64,000 nucleotides of DNA from contig NZ_QENZ01000005.1 of NCBI RefSeq assembly GCF_003096835.1, positions 252,669 to 316,668 on the forward strand. Direction: 5' to 3'. Below, in pieces: positions 54,174 to 62,816 of this stretch (positions within the stretch are counted from its first letter, which is position 1; the number at the start of each line of letters is the position of its first letter). Source of the stretch: Balneicella halophila. GTDB lineage: Bacteria; Bacteroidota; Bacteroidia; Bacteroidales; Balneicellaceae. The notes under the pieces are model-generated. The model saw nothing but the letters and a program-made list of their open reading frames with translations, was not told the origin of the DNA and ran no database searches. A program made the position numbers and the translations under genes.

Positions 54174-55262
54174 TTATTTATTTACCTTAGCCTTAAACAA
54201 CCAATCTTCTCCGGAAGGCTCTACTTGAAAACCTGTAAGTTGGTAGGCATCTTTCATTAATGTGACCCCTTCGCCACCAACGCTCGTAGGTGCAACTGTG
54301 CCTCCGACTATTTTGGGTGCAACGAATGTCCAAACTTCATTAACAATTCCTGCCTGCAAAGCCGAAGCATTTAGCGTTGCTCCTCCTTCCAACAAAATAC
54401 TGTCAACACCTCTTTCACCTAATTCTTTCATCAAGTGAGCTAAGTCCACACGATTTTCGCCTGCTACAAAGACCTCTGCTCCTTTATCAGTATATTTTTG
54501 AATGATTTCTATAGAAGGCAGCTTTGTTGTTGCAATAATGACTTTTGCTTCGTGTTCCCATATTTTAGCATCCAAAGGTGTGCGAAGAAGACTATCGACA
54601 ATTATTTTGATAGGCTGGCGAACTTTTCCCTCTAACCGACAATCTAATTTGGGACTGTCTTTTAATACCGTATTGATACCCACCATAATTCCCATTAACT
54701 GATGACGTAATTGATGTACTTTTTTTCGTGAAATTTCACCGCTTACCCACTTGCTATCTCCGGTATGTGTCGCAATCTTTCCATCTAAAGTCATTGCTGT
54801 CTTCATCAGCACATAAGGAGTTTTCGTTTGAATGTATTTGAAAAATATGCGATTCAATTCTTTAGATGCCTCCTCCTCTATTCCAACAATTACCTTAATC
54901 CCTGCATCTTCTAACATTTTGACTCCTCTGCCGGCAACTAAAGGATTGGGGTCTAAACTTGCAATAACAACTTCCTTAACACCTGCTTTTATCAAAGCTT
55001 CAGCACAAGGCGGTGTTTTTCCATAATGCGAACAAGGCTCTAAGGTTACATAAATGGTTGCTCCATCAACGGATTTTCTGGTATTTCGTATGGCTTCTAT
55101 CTCAGCATGAGGTTTTCCGAAAGCGGTGTGGTAGCCTTCGCCGATAACTTCGCCATCTTTTACCAAAACAGCACCCACCATAGGATTAGGATTGACAAAA
55201 CCTTTTCCTTTGGAGGCTAAGCTCAAAGCCCGTTTCATAAATGTATTGTGAATTTCTTGCAT
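54174..55262 (-). CDS. ribD: Bifunctional pyrimidine deaminase/reductase
   Basis: The deaminase domain (1-145) has zinc ligands in KPHAEIEAIRN and TLEPCSHYGKTPPCAEALI, and the reductase domain (146-360) has MTLDGKIATHTGDSKWVSG and LLEGGATLNASALQ. The open frame begins at 55286, but that part is the terminator arm of the FMN riboswitch. The ATG at 55262, directly after the U-run, gives MQEIHNTFMKRALSLASKG and 362 residues. It is the first gene of the rib operon. Confidence 0.93.
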   Translation of the reverse strand: MQEIHNTFMKRALSLASKGKGFVNPNPMVGAVLVKDGEVIGEGYHTAFGKPHAEIEAIRNTRKSVDGATIYVTLEPCSHYGKTPPCAEALIKAGVKEVVIASLDPNPLVAGRGVKMLEDAGIKVIVGIEEEASKELNRIFFKYIQTKTPYVLMKTAMTLDGKIATHTGDSKWVSGEISRKKVHQLRHQLMGIMVGINTVLKDSPKLDCRLEGKVRQPIKIIVDSLLRTPLDAKIWEHEAKVIIATTKLPSIEIIQKYTDKGAEVFVAGENRVDLAHLMKELGERGVDSILLEGGATLNASALQAGIVNEVWTFVAPKIVGGTVAPTSVGGEGVTLMKDAYQLTGFQVEPSGEDWLFKAKVNK

Positions 55263-55294
55263 AAAAAAAGCCCTAGTAAAATTCAAACAGGGCT
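55262..55294 (-). terminator. Intrinsic terminator of the FMN riboswitch expression platform
   Basis: On the minus strand AGCCCT (55294-55289) and AGGGCT (55274-55269) form a stem around a 14-nt loop, followed by a T-run (55268-55263) that runs into the ribD ATG. It lies about 50 nt after the aptamer, so FMN binding would end transcription just before the gene. Confidence 0.85.
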
Positions 55295-55344
55295 ATATCA
55301 CACAAAGACATAGGTTACGAATGCAACCTAATCTCTACTATCAT

Positions 55345-55460
55345 TCTTCTTCCATCCGGACTATGACCGTCGGTATAGGATTTTCACCTAATCAGTCTTG
55401 CTTTTTGCAAGAGTCGTGGACTGTTACCACCGGTAGGGAATTACACCCTGCCCTGAAGAA
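55345..55460 (-). promoter_or_regulatory. FMN riboswitch (RFN element)
   Basis: On the minus strand the conserved RFN blocks appear in order: TTCTTCAGGGCAGGGTG, AATTCCCTACCGGTGGT, AGTCCACGA, GGTGAAAATCCTATACC, GACGGTCATAGTCCGGATGG and AAGAAGA. The first and last blocks form the closing stem. It precedes ribD-ribE-ribBA-ribH and should turn the operon off when FMN is abundant. Confidence 0.96.
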
Positions 55461-55474
55461 TTTTTATTTGCTTA

Positions 55475-55505
55475 CAAATATAATCTTTTTCTTACAGAAT
55501 CAAAC
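55475..55505 (-). promoter_or_regulatory. Promoter of the riboflavin operon
   Basis: On the minus strand TTTG (55505-55502) and TATATTTG (55482-55475) are 19 nt apart, an ideal -33/-7 pair for the Bacteroidota main sigma factor. Transcription would begin just before the aptamer. Confidence 0.75.
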
Positions 55506-55660
55506 ATAGTTCATTAGGAGAATTTACGATATTTAATTTTCTTCTTTATTGTTCATTTTGGTCTAACCCAAAACGAACTAAAAACTTAAGACTGTGATAA
55601 TAGTAACGAATAATTTTTACTTTTTCATTTTTAACTTTTCATTTAGGGAAATAATGAAAT
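55506..55660. other. AT-rich intergenic region
   Basis: No gene or structured element could be supported here. It separates the rib operon from the repeats and the Flavo-1-like element upstream of cbpA. Confidence 0.5.
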
Positions 55661-55719
55661 GAGATACTTCGCTATCGCTCAGTATAACAAAGAGATTCAT
55701 CACTGCGTTCAGAAAGACA
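55661..55719 (+). repeat. Two tandem degenerate repeat units
   Basis: Unit 1 (55661-55689) and unit 2 (55692-55719) both start GAGAT and end with TCAG-N3-ACA-type sequence. The middles are CTTCGCTATCGC and CATCACTGCGT. They share about 19 of 28 positions. The general pattern GAGATnCTTCGCT...CTCAGAATGACA is a dispersed intergenic repeat type I know from Bacteroidota and other genomes. The units are decayed. Confidence 0.6.
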
Positions 55720-55740
55720 AGAAAGAAACCCTCAATAATT

Positions 55741-55829
55741 AGCCCCGATTGGAGTGGTTATCCTTTTTGTGGGTTAGAAAATCAGTGCGAGAGCGGAAAA
55801 AAGATAGGAACGGAAAGCGGGAATGTGAT
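55741..55829 (+). ncRNA. Flavo-1-like intergenic RNA or repeat element
   Basis: The order AGCCCCGATTGGAGTGG, TTATCCTTTTT, a variable middle, AAAAAAGATAGG, then AACGGAAAGCGGGA recalls the Flavo-1 RNA motif of Flavobacteriia, from memory. TATCCTTTTT can pair with AAAAAAGATA. The element is richer in GC than the flanking DNA. Identity needs a covariance model search; function of such elements is unknown. Confidence 0.6.
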
Positions 55830-55886
55830 AGCAAAATAAAGAAAAGCTACCGCTACAAAACAAAAAATACCCCTAAGTCAATAGAA

Positions 55887-55916
55887 TAGCACAAAATAGC
55901 ACATTTTTTGTAGCAC
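55887..55916 (+). promoter_or_regulatory. Three TAGCAC direct repeats upstream of cbpA
   Basis: TAGCAC occurs at 55887, 55897 and 55911 within 30 bases, the last 25 nt before the cbpA ATG. Spacing of 10 and 14 nt would suit helical-face binding of a regulator. CbpM-type MerR-like proteins are encoded downstream, but whether they bind DNA is not known. Confidence 0.4.
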
Positions 55917-55940
55917 TATTCCACAAACTAATTCAACAAA

Positions 55941-56867
55941 ATGGAATATATAGACTATTATAAGATACTCGGTATCCCCAAAACGGCATCGAAAGATGAG
56001 GTGAAAAAAGCGTATCGGAAATTGGCGCGTAAATACCATCCGGACTTGAATCCTAACGATAAGGAAGCTCAAAAGAAATTCCAGCAAATAAATGAAGCCA
56101 ATGAGGTGCTTAGCGATGATGAAAAGCGCAAAAAGTACGATACTTATGGTAAGGATTGGAAACATGCTGATGCCTACGAAGAAGCACAACAACAGGGTGG
56201 ATATGGAGGAAATACCGGTGGATTCTCTGGTCGCCAACAGTATTCGAGTCAAGATTTTAAAGGAAATTTTGGCGGAGGAGATTTCTCTGATTTTTTCAAT
56301 GATTTGTTTGGCGGGGCTCATGGCTACAGCAGCAGACAACGGTCAACACGCTTTAGAGGACAGGATTTTAATGCCACATTGCAACTGAATGATGAAGATG
56401 TTTATACTTCGCAAAAGCAAGTGCTTACAGTCAACGGCAAAAAAATACGCTTGACAATACCTGCCGGAGTGGAGCATGGGCAAACCATCAAAATAAAAGG
56501 ATATGGCGGCGAAGGTGTGAATGGCGGCAGTAAAGGTGATTTGTATATCACGTTTGACATCATCCCGAGCAGTCGTTTTAAGCGAGTAGGCGCTGATTTG
56601 TATGCGGAACAAAAAATTGATTTGTACACAGCTGTGCTCGGTGGCGATGTTATTATCAATACCTTCAATGATAAAGTAAAGCTGAAAGTAAAAGCAGGTA
56701 CGCAAAATGGTACTAAGGTGCGTCTAAAAGGAAAAGGATTTCCAGTTTATAAGAAAAAAGGGCAATTGGGAGACTTATACATTACCTATACCATTGAAAT
56801 CCCTACTAAGCTAAGTGCCAAGGAGAAAGAATTGTTTGAAGAACTTGCAAAAATTAAGAAATCATGA
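55941..56867 (+). CDS. cbpA: Class II J-domain co-chaperone CbpA-like
   Basis: The 308-residue protein has a J-domain in 1-70 with HPD at 33-35, then a Gly/Phe-rich segment ([29 protein letters not shown]). Two C-terminal substrate-binding beta-domains follow ([34 protein letters not shown]). The zinc-finger of DnaJ is absent, as in CbpA/DnaJ2. It stimulates DnaK. The stop overlaps the cbpM start (ATGA). Confidence 0.93.
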   Translation: MEYIDYYKILGIPKTASKDEVKKAYRKLARKYHPDLNPNDKEAQKKFQQINEANEVLSDDEKRKKYDTYGKDWKHADAYEEAQQQGGYGGNTGGFSGRQQYSSQDFKGNFGGGDFSDFFNDLFGGAHGYSSRQRSTRFRGQDFNATLQLNDEDVYTSQKQVLTVNGKKIRLTIPAGVEHGQTIKIKGYGGEGVNGGSKGDLYITFDIIPSSRFKRVGADLYAEQKIDLYTAVLGGDVIINTFNDKVKLKVKAGTQNGTKVRLKGKGFPVYKKKGQLGDLYITYTIEIPTKLSAKEKELFEELAKIKKS

Positions 56868-57157
56868 AACCGACACTCATAAGTATAGAGACTATATCAA
56901 CCTATCATAAAGTAGATGAGGATTTTATAGAACATTTAAAGAATGCTGAAATAATCAATTTCATTATTGAAGATTCTAATTATTATCTAGAAGAAGAGGA
57001 ATTACCACATTTCGAGAAAATCGTTAGAATGTATTACGATTTACATATTAATATGGAAGGTATCGAAGCCATTCAGCACATGTTGCGGAAAATGGAAAGT
57101 ATGCAAAGACAAATGCAACAATTAGAAAACAGATTGCGTTTGTACGAAGATTTTTAG
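56864..57157 (+). CDS. cbpM: CbpM-like chaperone modulator, MerR family
   Basis: The 97-residue protein has an N-terminal helix-turn-helix-like part ([21 protein letters not shown]) and a C-terminal coiled coil ([20 protein letters not shown]). CbpM binds the J-domain of CbpA and inhibits it. The 4-nt overlap with cbpA supports joint synthesis. It converges with the nuclease gene, overlapping by 4 nt. Confidence 0.85.
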   Translation: MKPTLISIETISTYHKVDEDFIEHLKNAEIINFIIEDSNYYLEEEELPHFEKIVRMYYDLHINMEGIEAIQHMLRKMESMQRQMQQLENRLRLYEDF

Positions 57158-59967
57158 TTTCCTGAAAATACGGTACATATTCCCGTGTGTGAGTCATGGG
57201 AACACTCGCTGTCATCTTCAGAACGGAAAAAGACAGGTTCATTTCCGAAAATATCTCCCAAAACTTTTTGCAATAAAGATTCATATTCTCTGTGATGCTC
57301 AGCAAACGAGAAAGGAGGTTTGTTTTTACCCTCTCCCATACCAAATTCTGTTTTTGGCACAGTTTCGATGTCTTTAAGATGATAAACACAAGGTTCTGCA
57401 AATTCTCCTGTGTTTTGATAAAATAACCAACTGTAAAAAATCGTTTGCAGTGCTGTAGGATTACGATATTTTCCTGTAGCCTCAAATAATTCCTCCAAAC
57501 TTCTAAAACCTCTATTAATGTAACCTGTCTTATAATCAACAACTCTCACAACACCATCTTTTTCATCAATTCTATCAATCAAACCGCCGAGAACAACTTC
57601 ATTAGTCTGTCCGTTTGTTTCAAATTGTAAAGAAGCTTGCATACTCTCTTCTAGTCCTACTACTCTAAAAGGTGCATAGTTTTTATCTCTATTGATTAAT
57701 TTCTTCAGTAGATGCTTTAGCGTATCAAAAATTAACCATTCCTTGCCTCGTAATTCTCTTTCTTCTCCTGCAAAAAGCTCAATTTGAAATGCTTCAAAGA
57801 TTACTTTTTCAAGATTCTTTGGTTTTCCTATTTGATTAAGCAAATCGGTTGAAATTTCTTCATTTAAATAAGGTTTATAGAGCAATTCTGCAGCTTTGTG
57901 AAAAATAGAGCCAAACATATTATTATCATCAGCCTTTGCCAATGATTGCACCTCCTGGACTCCTTTAATATATCGATAGTAAAAGTTTTGAGGACAACGT
58001 AAATAACGATTTATTGCAGAAGCTGAAATCGGTTTTTTATCAATGAAGTATTTTTGTGATAAAATTCCAAGAACTGTTTCATCTTTCACAATTTCCTGTG
58101 GCTTTGCAGGAACCCACTTTAAATCTACAGAAGCGACCATCTCATCTATAACAAAAGGAGCTTCGAATTTTAGCTGGGTAATGTATCGGCTTTGTTCTTT
58201 AGTCTGCATATCTTCCGTTCCTGAAACCGAGAACAAGGTCATTGTTTCTGCACGGCTCAGCAAACGATAAAAATAATAGGCATACATCGAATTCTGCTCA
58301 TCCAATGTAGGTAAGCCTGCACCTATTCTTAAATTGTAGGGAATTAATGAACCGGCTAACTGAATGTTTGGCAAATAATTCTCATTAGCCGAAAGTATAT
58401 AGACATTTTTAAAATCTAACAAACGGGTTTCTAGGAAACCTATAATTTGCAAGTTTTCTTCAATAGACGTTTCAAAAGGCATACGTTGTTCAGTAAGTTC
58501 TTCCAACAATATCGTCCAAAAGAATTGTTGTGCTTTGATATCTACACGAAGTAAAACATCATGCATTCTTCGAGATAGCGTGCTTGTTCGCAACATCAAC
58601 TCCCGATCAGCACTATGGGCTTCCGTTTTTGTATATAAAAAAGACAATAAACGTTTCAGATGCAAATAGCATTCTTCCTGTTTCACTATCGGGCTTAGCA
58701 TCTTCGATAATTTCCCAGAGATACTTTCTGCGGTAACCCACATCTTATTGCTCTCCCTCATTTTCCTTTCTAACGTCTTTACTTCGTCTTTGTCAAAATG
58801 GGAAGCATAAGGATGATGCAATATTTTTTGAATAATATCACTAGAAAAAAACGCCGTATCATCTTGCCAAATCATACTTCGATGCAGACTTACCCAAAGT
58901 TCAAGAAATTGCATCCATGGAGTTTCTTTTAGCGGATATCCCATTGAAATATTTACTTCATCAAGCGTTTCCGGCAGGGAGGAGAGTACGGTAACCAATA
59001 AGTCCTCATTAGCTAAGACCACCACTGATTTTTTCAATTCCTCTGGAGAAATATCCTTCAATATCTCACCTAAAACTTTCGTTTGTTGCACTTCAGTAGC
59101 ACATTCTATATGTTTAACGTTCTTTTGTGAATCTATTCCTCTCTCCAGAACGAATGTCTCGGGATTAGGAAAATCTGAAATATTCCTACTGATAAATCTT
59201 CCCGCTTCATTAAATCTATTATCAATATAATACACGTCATAGTCCCAGTAGAATGTCGCTATATCTTGCTCCTTTAACAAACGAAAGATTTCACGTTCTG
59301 CTTTGCTCAGCACATTAAAACCAATAAAGACCGTTTGTCTATCGGCTAATGTTGTCTCTCCTCTTTTTAAAGCTTCAGCTACTTCTCTGAAAATACGACC
59401 TTCATAAGCTATCCCTTCTTCATCTAAAGTTTCATTAAAATCTTCATACACTTTTGGCAAGGCCTTCCACATCTGTAAAAACATTTGCTGATGCTTTGAA
59501 TGCTCTTCAATATCAAAACTTTTCCAAAATTGTTTAATAGCTTTAATTTGTTCCTCAGTCAGATAAGACAGAGAATCGTCAATTGCTTGCAGGGAAGCTA
59601 TGTTTTTGAATAACTGTTGAGTGTCAACTAAATGTTTATCAATGGTATCAAAATCGCCCAAGAGTAAATTCGCAAAAGGATAAAACTCTGAAAAAGATTC
59701 ATTTGTATCATTAAACTTCTTAAAGCTTTTGTATAATTTCCCTCTAAGTGTGAGCTTATCAGCTACAACCTTTCTGGATTGCTCAACAATTAAATCATTG
59801 ATTATAAGACATTCTGGAACTATGAAATAATCAGTTGCGAATTCTTTAAGATATTTCTTGAAATAGATAAGAGAGCGTTTATTGGGAAAAACAATTTTCA
59901 AGTCTGAAAGCTGTTCCCCATACAAATTCCAAAGGTGTTGAGCAGTATGATGCAAAAAAGGTCTCAT
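57154..59967 (-). CDS. AddB-like PD-(D/E)XK nuclease family protein
   Basis: The 937-residue protein begins like AddB/RexB-type helicase-nucleases (LKIVFPNKRSLIYFKKYL, a Walker-like region without GKT). The C-terminal nuclease has IDRIDEK near 795 and VVDYKTG near 807, preceded by ISASAINRYLRCPQNFYYRY (iron-sulfur-cysteine region start). Function in double-strand break processing with an AddA helicase is expected. No addA is adjacent in this window. The helicase half seems inactive, as in other AddB proteins. Confidence 0.85.
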   Translation of the reverse strand: MRPFLHHTAQHLWNLYGEQLSDLKIVFPNKRSLIYFKKYLKEFATDYFIVPECLIINDLIVEQSRKVVADKLTLRGKLYKSFKKFNDTNESFSEFYPFANLLLGDFDTIDKHLVDTQQLFKNIASLQAIDDSLSYLTEEQIKAIKQFWKSFDIEEHSKHQQMFLQMWKALPKVYEDFNETLDEEGIAYEGRIFREVAEALKRGETTLADRQTVFIGFNVLSKAEREIFRLLKEQDIATFYWDYDVYYIDNRFNEAGRFISRNISDFPNPETFVLERGIDSQKNVKHIECATEVQQTKVLGEILKDISPEELKKSVVVLANEDLLVTVLSSLPETLDEVNISMGYPLKETPWMQFLELWVSLHRSMIWQDDTAFFSSDIIQKILHHPYASHFDKDEVKTLERKMRESNKMWVTAESISGKLSKMLSPIVKQEECYLHLKRLLSFLYTKTEAHSADRELMLRTSTLSRRMHDVLLRVDIKAQQFFWTILLEELTEQRMPFETSIEENLQIIGFLETRLLDFKNVYILSANENYLPNIQLAGSLIPYNLRIGAGLPTLDEQNSMYAYYFYRLLSRAETMTLFSVSGTEDMQTKEQSRYITQLKFEAPFVIDEMVASVDLKWVPAKPQEIVKDETVLGILSQKYFIDKKPISASAINRYLRCPQNFYYRYIKGVQEVQSLAKADDNNMFGSIFHKAAELLYKPYLNEEISTDLLNQIGKPKNLEKVIFEAFQIELFAGEERELRGKEWLIFDTLKHLLKKLINRDKNYAPFRVVGLEESMQASLQFETNGQTNEVVLGGLIDRIDEKDGVVRVVDYKTGYINRGFRSLEELFEATGKYRNPTALQTIFYSWLFYQNTGEFAEPCVYHLKDIETVPKTEFGMGEGKNKPPFSFAEHHREYESLLQKVLGDIFGNEPVFFRSEDDSECSHDSHTGICTVFSGN

Positions 59968-59969
59968 AG

Positions 59970-60572
59970 TTATAACACAGCGTTTAGAACTTCTTTTATC
60001 GAATTATATGTACTATTTAGTACCACACCTTTGCTTGTTGTTTTAAACCATTTACACTTAGTAATCCCCTCCTTTGTTTGTGGCACTAATTTCTCATTGC
60101 CCTCGTACCTCATCAAATACCACGTGCATTTTTTCAACTCCCAGATTCCTTTCGTCTTATAGATATGATAAGTTGTGGGGAGTTTATCTACAATAACAGG
60201 TGCGGTGATTCCAGTTTCCTCTTCCACTTCCCGTATAGCAGCAATCCTGTTTTTCTCTGTCTTTTTTAGCCGACCTTTTGGCAAGTCCCATCTTTCATAT
60301 CTGTAGATAGCTAAAAACCGATTGTCTGTATTAAAAACTAAACCGCCTGCTGTACGAACATAGTTAAACTTTGATTTAAAATACTTAAACAGTGCTTTTG
60401 TATCAGGATATACAATACAAATGTCAAATTCTAATTCATAATTGATAATTTTATCCACATAACGATCAACTTCTTCTTTCTCATGGATACCATAACTTAC
60501 ACAAGCCATCATAGGAACTTCATTGATAAAAATAGTCCTATCTTTGAAAAATACTTTATACATTTGTGCCAT
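59970..60572 (-). CDS. NUDIX hydrolase
   Basis: The 200-residue protein has an N-terminal domain of about 65 residues and a NUDIX box GRLKKTEKNRIAAIREVEEE then TGI at about 100-122, with the pattern G-x5-E-x7-REVEEETGI complete. A substrate among nucleoside diphosphate derivatives or capped RNAs is likely; it cannot be told which. The ATG at 60572 shares bases with the pyrE ATG on the other strand. A second ATG at 60563 (MYKVFFKDR) is a possible true start. The AddB-like gene follows 2 nt after the stop. Confidence 0.85.
   Translation of the reverse strand: MAQMYKVFFKDRTIFINEVPMMACVSYGIHEKEEVDRYVDKIINYELEFDICIVYPDTKALFKYFKSKFNYVRTAGGLVFNTDNRFLAIYRYERWDLPKGRLKKTEKNRIAAIREVEEETGITAPVIVDKLPTTYHIYKTKGIWELKKCTWYLMRYEGNEKLVPQTKEGITKCKWFKTTSKGVVLNSTYNSIKEVLNAVL
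60559..60566 (+). promoter_or_regulatory. -7 promoter element of pyrE, close to the start codon
   Basis: TACATTTG is an exact TAnnTTTG match ending 4 nt before the pyrE ATG; a leaderless mRNA is expected. It lies inside the first codons of the NUDIX gene. Confidence 0.5.
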
Positions 60573-61212
60573 GAAAACAAACCAATTTAATATAGCGGAA
60601 CAAACCGCAGATTTCCTATTACAAATTAAAGCAATAAAATTAGAACCTTCAAATCCATTTACGTGGGCAAGTGGGTGGAAATCGCCAATTTACTGTGATA
60701 ATCGAAAAACTTTATCTTATCCTAACATAAGAAAGCATCTCGCAAAATCTTTCGCAACTATTATCAAAGAAAAATTCTCTGATGTGGAAGTAATTGCTGG
60801 AGTAGCAACCGGTGGAATTGCTGTTGGCGTTTTAGTTGCCGAAATATTAGACTTACCCTTTATCTATGTGCGCTCTGAAGCTAAGTCGCACGGAATGACC
60901 AACCAAATAGAAGGTGCTTATGAAGCAGGGCAAAAAATGGTGGTTATTGAAGACCTCATCTCTACCGGAGGTAGCAGTTTGAAAGCAGTAAACGCATTGC
61001 GTGGTGCTGACTGCAAAGTTCTAGGTATGGTAGCAATATTTACCTATGATTTTGAAAAGGCTGTGAGATCTTTTGCGGATGCAAACTGCGAAGTCTATAC
61101 ATTGTCTAACTATGCAACTCTTATTGAAAGAGCTAAGGAAACAGGCTACGTGAGTGAAGATGATGTTGCCCGCTTGCAAGAATGGCGTAAGGCTCCAGAT
61201 CAGTGGAAATAA
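60571..61212 (+). CDS. pyrE: Orotate phosphoribosyltransferase
   Basis: The 213-residue enzyme has the substrate region SPIYCDNRKTLSYPN, GVATGGIAVGVLVAEIL, YVRSEAKSHGMTNQIEG and the PRPP motif MVVIEDLISTGGSSLKAV. It makes OMP from orotate in pyrimidine synthesis. The frame is open from 60523 but the ATG at 60571 fits the family N-terminus (MKTNQFNIAEQTADFLLQI). Confidence 0.95.
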   Translation: MKTNQFNIAEQTADFLLQIKAIKLEPSNPFTWASGWKSPIYCDNRKTLSYPNIRKHLAKSFATIIKEKFSDVEVIAGVATGGIAVGVLVAEILDLPFIYVRSEAKSHGMTNQIEGAYEAGQKMVVIEDLISTGGSSLKAVNALRGADCKVLGMVAIFTYDFEKAVRSFADANCEVYTLSNYATLIERAKETGYVSEDDVARLQEWRKAPDQWK

Positions 61213-61225
61213 CAATTTTGTGTTT

Positions 61226-61678
61226 ATGAGTTTAGTAAAAAAAGTAAGCGATATTAAGAAAATAAATGCTTCAGCAGAGCAAGTGTACAACTTTTTATCT
61301 GATTTTGAAAAAGTATCAGAATTGTTTGAAGAGGCATCTGATAGGATACCTGAAGAGGAAAAGCAAAAAATAAGCGAACATATTGAGGACTTCACTGCCG
61401 ATAAGGACAGTTGCAAATTTACCATCAAAAACTTTGGACGGACAGGTTTATCTATCGTGGATAGAGAACCTAGCAAAACAATAAAATATCAAGCAGACAG
61501 TAATAGTCCTGTACCTGTGACGCTTTGGGTTCAACTGGTTGAAGTAGATGCTAACGACACCCGCTTACGGGTAACTATGCATACAGAATTGAACATGATG
61601 ATGAAAATGATGGTAAAAAACAAGTTAGACAAAGGAGTCAATCAGTTGGCTGAAGCACTTACGATGATACCATATTAA
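61226..61678 (+). CDS. SRPBCC superfamily protein
   Basis: The 150-residue protein from ATG 61226 has the START-like pattern MSLVKKVSDIKKINASAEQVYNFLSDFEKVSELF, then a middle with CKFTIKNFG, VPVTLWVQLVEVD and a C-terminal helix (VKNKLDKGVNQLAEALTMIPY). Such proteins hold small hydrophobic ligands; function is unknown. pyrE is 13 nt upstream and this pair is a conserved neighbourhood in Bacteroidota, from memory. Confidence 0.85.
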   Translation: MSLVKKVSDIKKINASAEQVYNFLSDFEKVSELFEEASDRIPEEEKQKISEHIEDFTADKDSCKFTIKNFGRTGLSIVDREPSKTIKYQADSNSPVPVTLWVQLVEVDANDTRLRVTMHTELNMMMKMMVKNKLDKGVNQLAEALTMIPY

Positions 61679-61685
61679 GTTTTTA

Positions 61686-62816
61686 TTATTTTTCTGCCAT
61701 CACACTTTTATAGACGCCCATTAGGCTATGAACAACCGCTTCGTCTGAGAACTTCTGCACATGTGTTAGCCCTTTTGCAATCATTTCCTGCCTAAGTTTT
61801 CCATCTTCTAAAATTTTGTCTGTAAGAATAGCAATTTCCTCAGGATTATTCGGATTTATATATATCGCTGCGTCGCCACCAGTTTCAGGGAAACAGCTTC
61901 CCTTACTCGTAATTACTGGAACTTTTGAAGCCATTGCCTCCACAATAGGGATACCAAAACCCTCGAAAAATGAAGGATAGGCAAACAACGATGCTGTTTG
62001 GTAAATAGCAGGTAAATCTTCATTAGGAACATTATGAAGGAAGATGACACGATCCTCCAATTTTTTTCTCTGAATCAATTGTTGCAACTCAGCCATATAT
62101 TTTTTCACAGGTCGACCAATTGCAACGATTTTAGCATCATGCTTTGCATAATTCAAGGAATGTATCAAACTGATTAAATTTTTACGTGGCTCTATTGTAC
62201 CTACATTTAAGACAAAAGTATCTGGCAATGCGTATTTCTTTTTCACCTCTACCTTTTTGCTTTCACTTACAGTATCCCAAAACTGACTTGCGCATCCTTG
62301 ATAGGAAACTACAATTTTCTCCGGAGCAATCTGAAAGTAATTCACAATATCATGTTTCGTTTGCTCACTTACAGCGATGATTTTATCTGCCTTTAAACAA
62401 GAATTTTTGAATTTTCTCAAATAGATTTGATTATCGATACGAGAAAAAAACTGAGGAAAACGTAAAAATATCAAATCATGTATCGTGACAATGGATTTAA
62501 CATTAGCATTTTCAATATCGGAGGGCAATTCATTGCTTAATCCATGAAAAATATCTAATCTGTCTTTATTTATTGCACTACTCATGCTTAAGCTACGCCA
62601 AAAGGCACTAAATTTCTTAGCTAAGAATGAGTCAGGTTGTCTTACAATAAATGGTTTTCCACAATGGAAAGGGATAGCATTTTTAATCTTAGGAGTGTAG
62701 AGATAATACTCATTATCAGGATAATATTGCTGGAGCAATAGCAATGCACTGCGACTGTAATTCCCTAAGCCACTATAGTTATAAAAAGCTCTTTTAGCGT
62801 CATATCCTATCTTCAT
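61686..62816 (-). CDS. GT4-family glycosyltransferase
   Basis: The 376-residue protein has the GT-B layout: N-terminal part with YSGLGNYSRSALLLL and IFHGLSNELP, then NVGTIEPRKNLISLIHSL and the C-terminal PSFFEGFGIPIVEAMASKVP with the two Glu of the EX7E motif. Nucleotide-sugar donor and acceptor are unknown; LPS or capsule glycan assembly fits the neighbouring Wzi and kinase genes. It overlaps the kinase stop by 1 nt. Confidence 0.88.
   Translation of the reverse strand: MKIGYDAKRAFYNYSGLGNYSRSALLLLQQYYPDNEYYLYTPKIKNAIPFHCGKPFIVRQPDSFLAKKFSAFWRSLSMSSAINKDRLDIFHGLSNELPSDIENANVKSIVTIHDLIFLRFPQFFSRIDNQIYLRKFKNSCLKADKIIAVSEQTKHDIVNYFQIAPEKIVVSYQGCASQFWDTVSESKKVEVKKKYALPDTFVLNVGTIEPRKNLISLIHSLNYAKHDAKIVAIGRPVKKYMAELQQLIQRKKLEDRVIFLHNVPNEDLPAIYQTASLFAYPSFFEGFGIPIVEAMASKVPVITSKGSCFPETGGDAAIYINPNNPEEIAILTDKILEDGKLRQEMIAKGLTHVQKFSDEAVVHSLMGVYKSVMAEK

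Noticed and set aside
55878-56339. 153-codon minus-strand frame opposite cbpA
   Set aside because: Mirror frame of the J-domain region; cbpA is clearly the coding strand.
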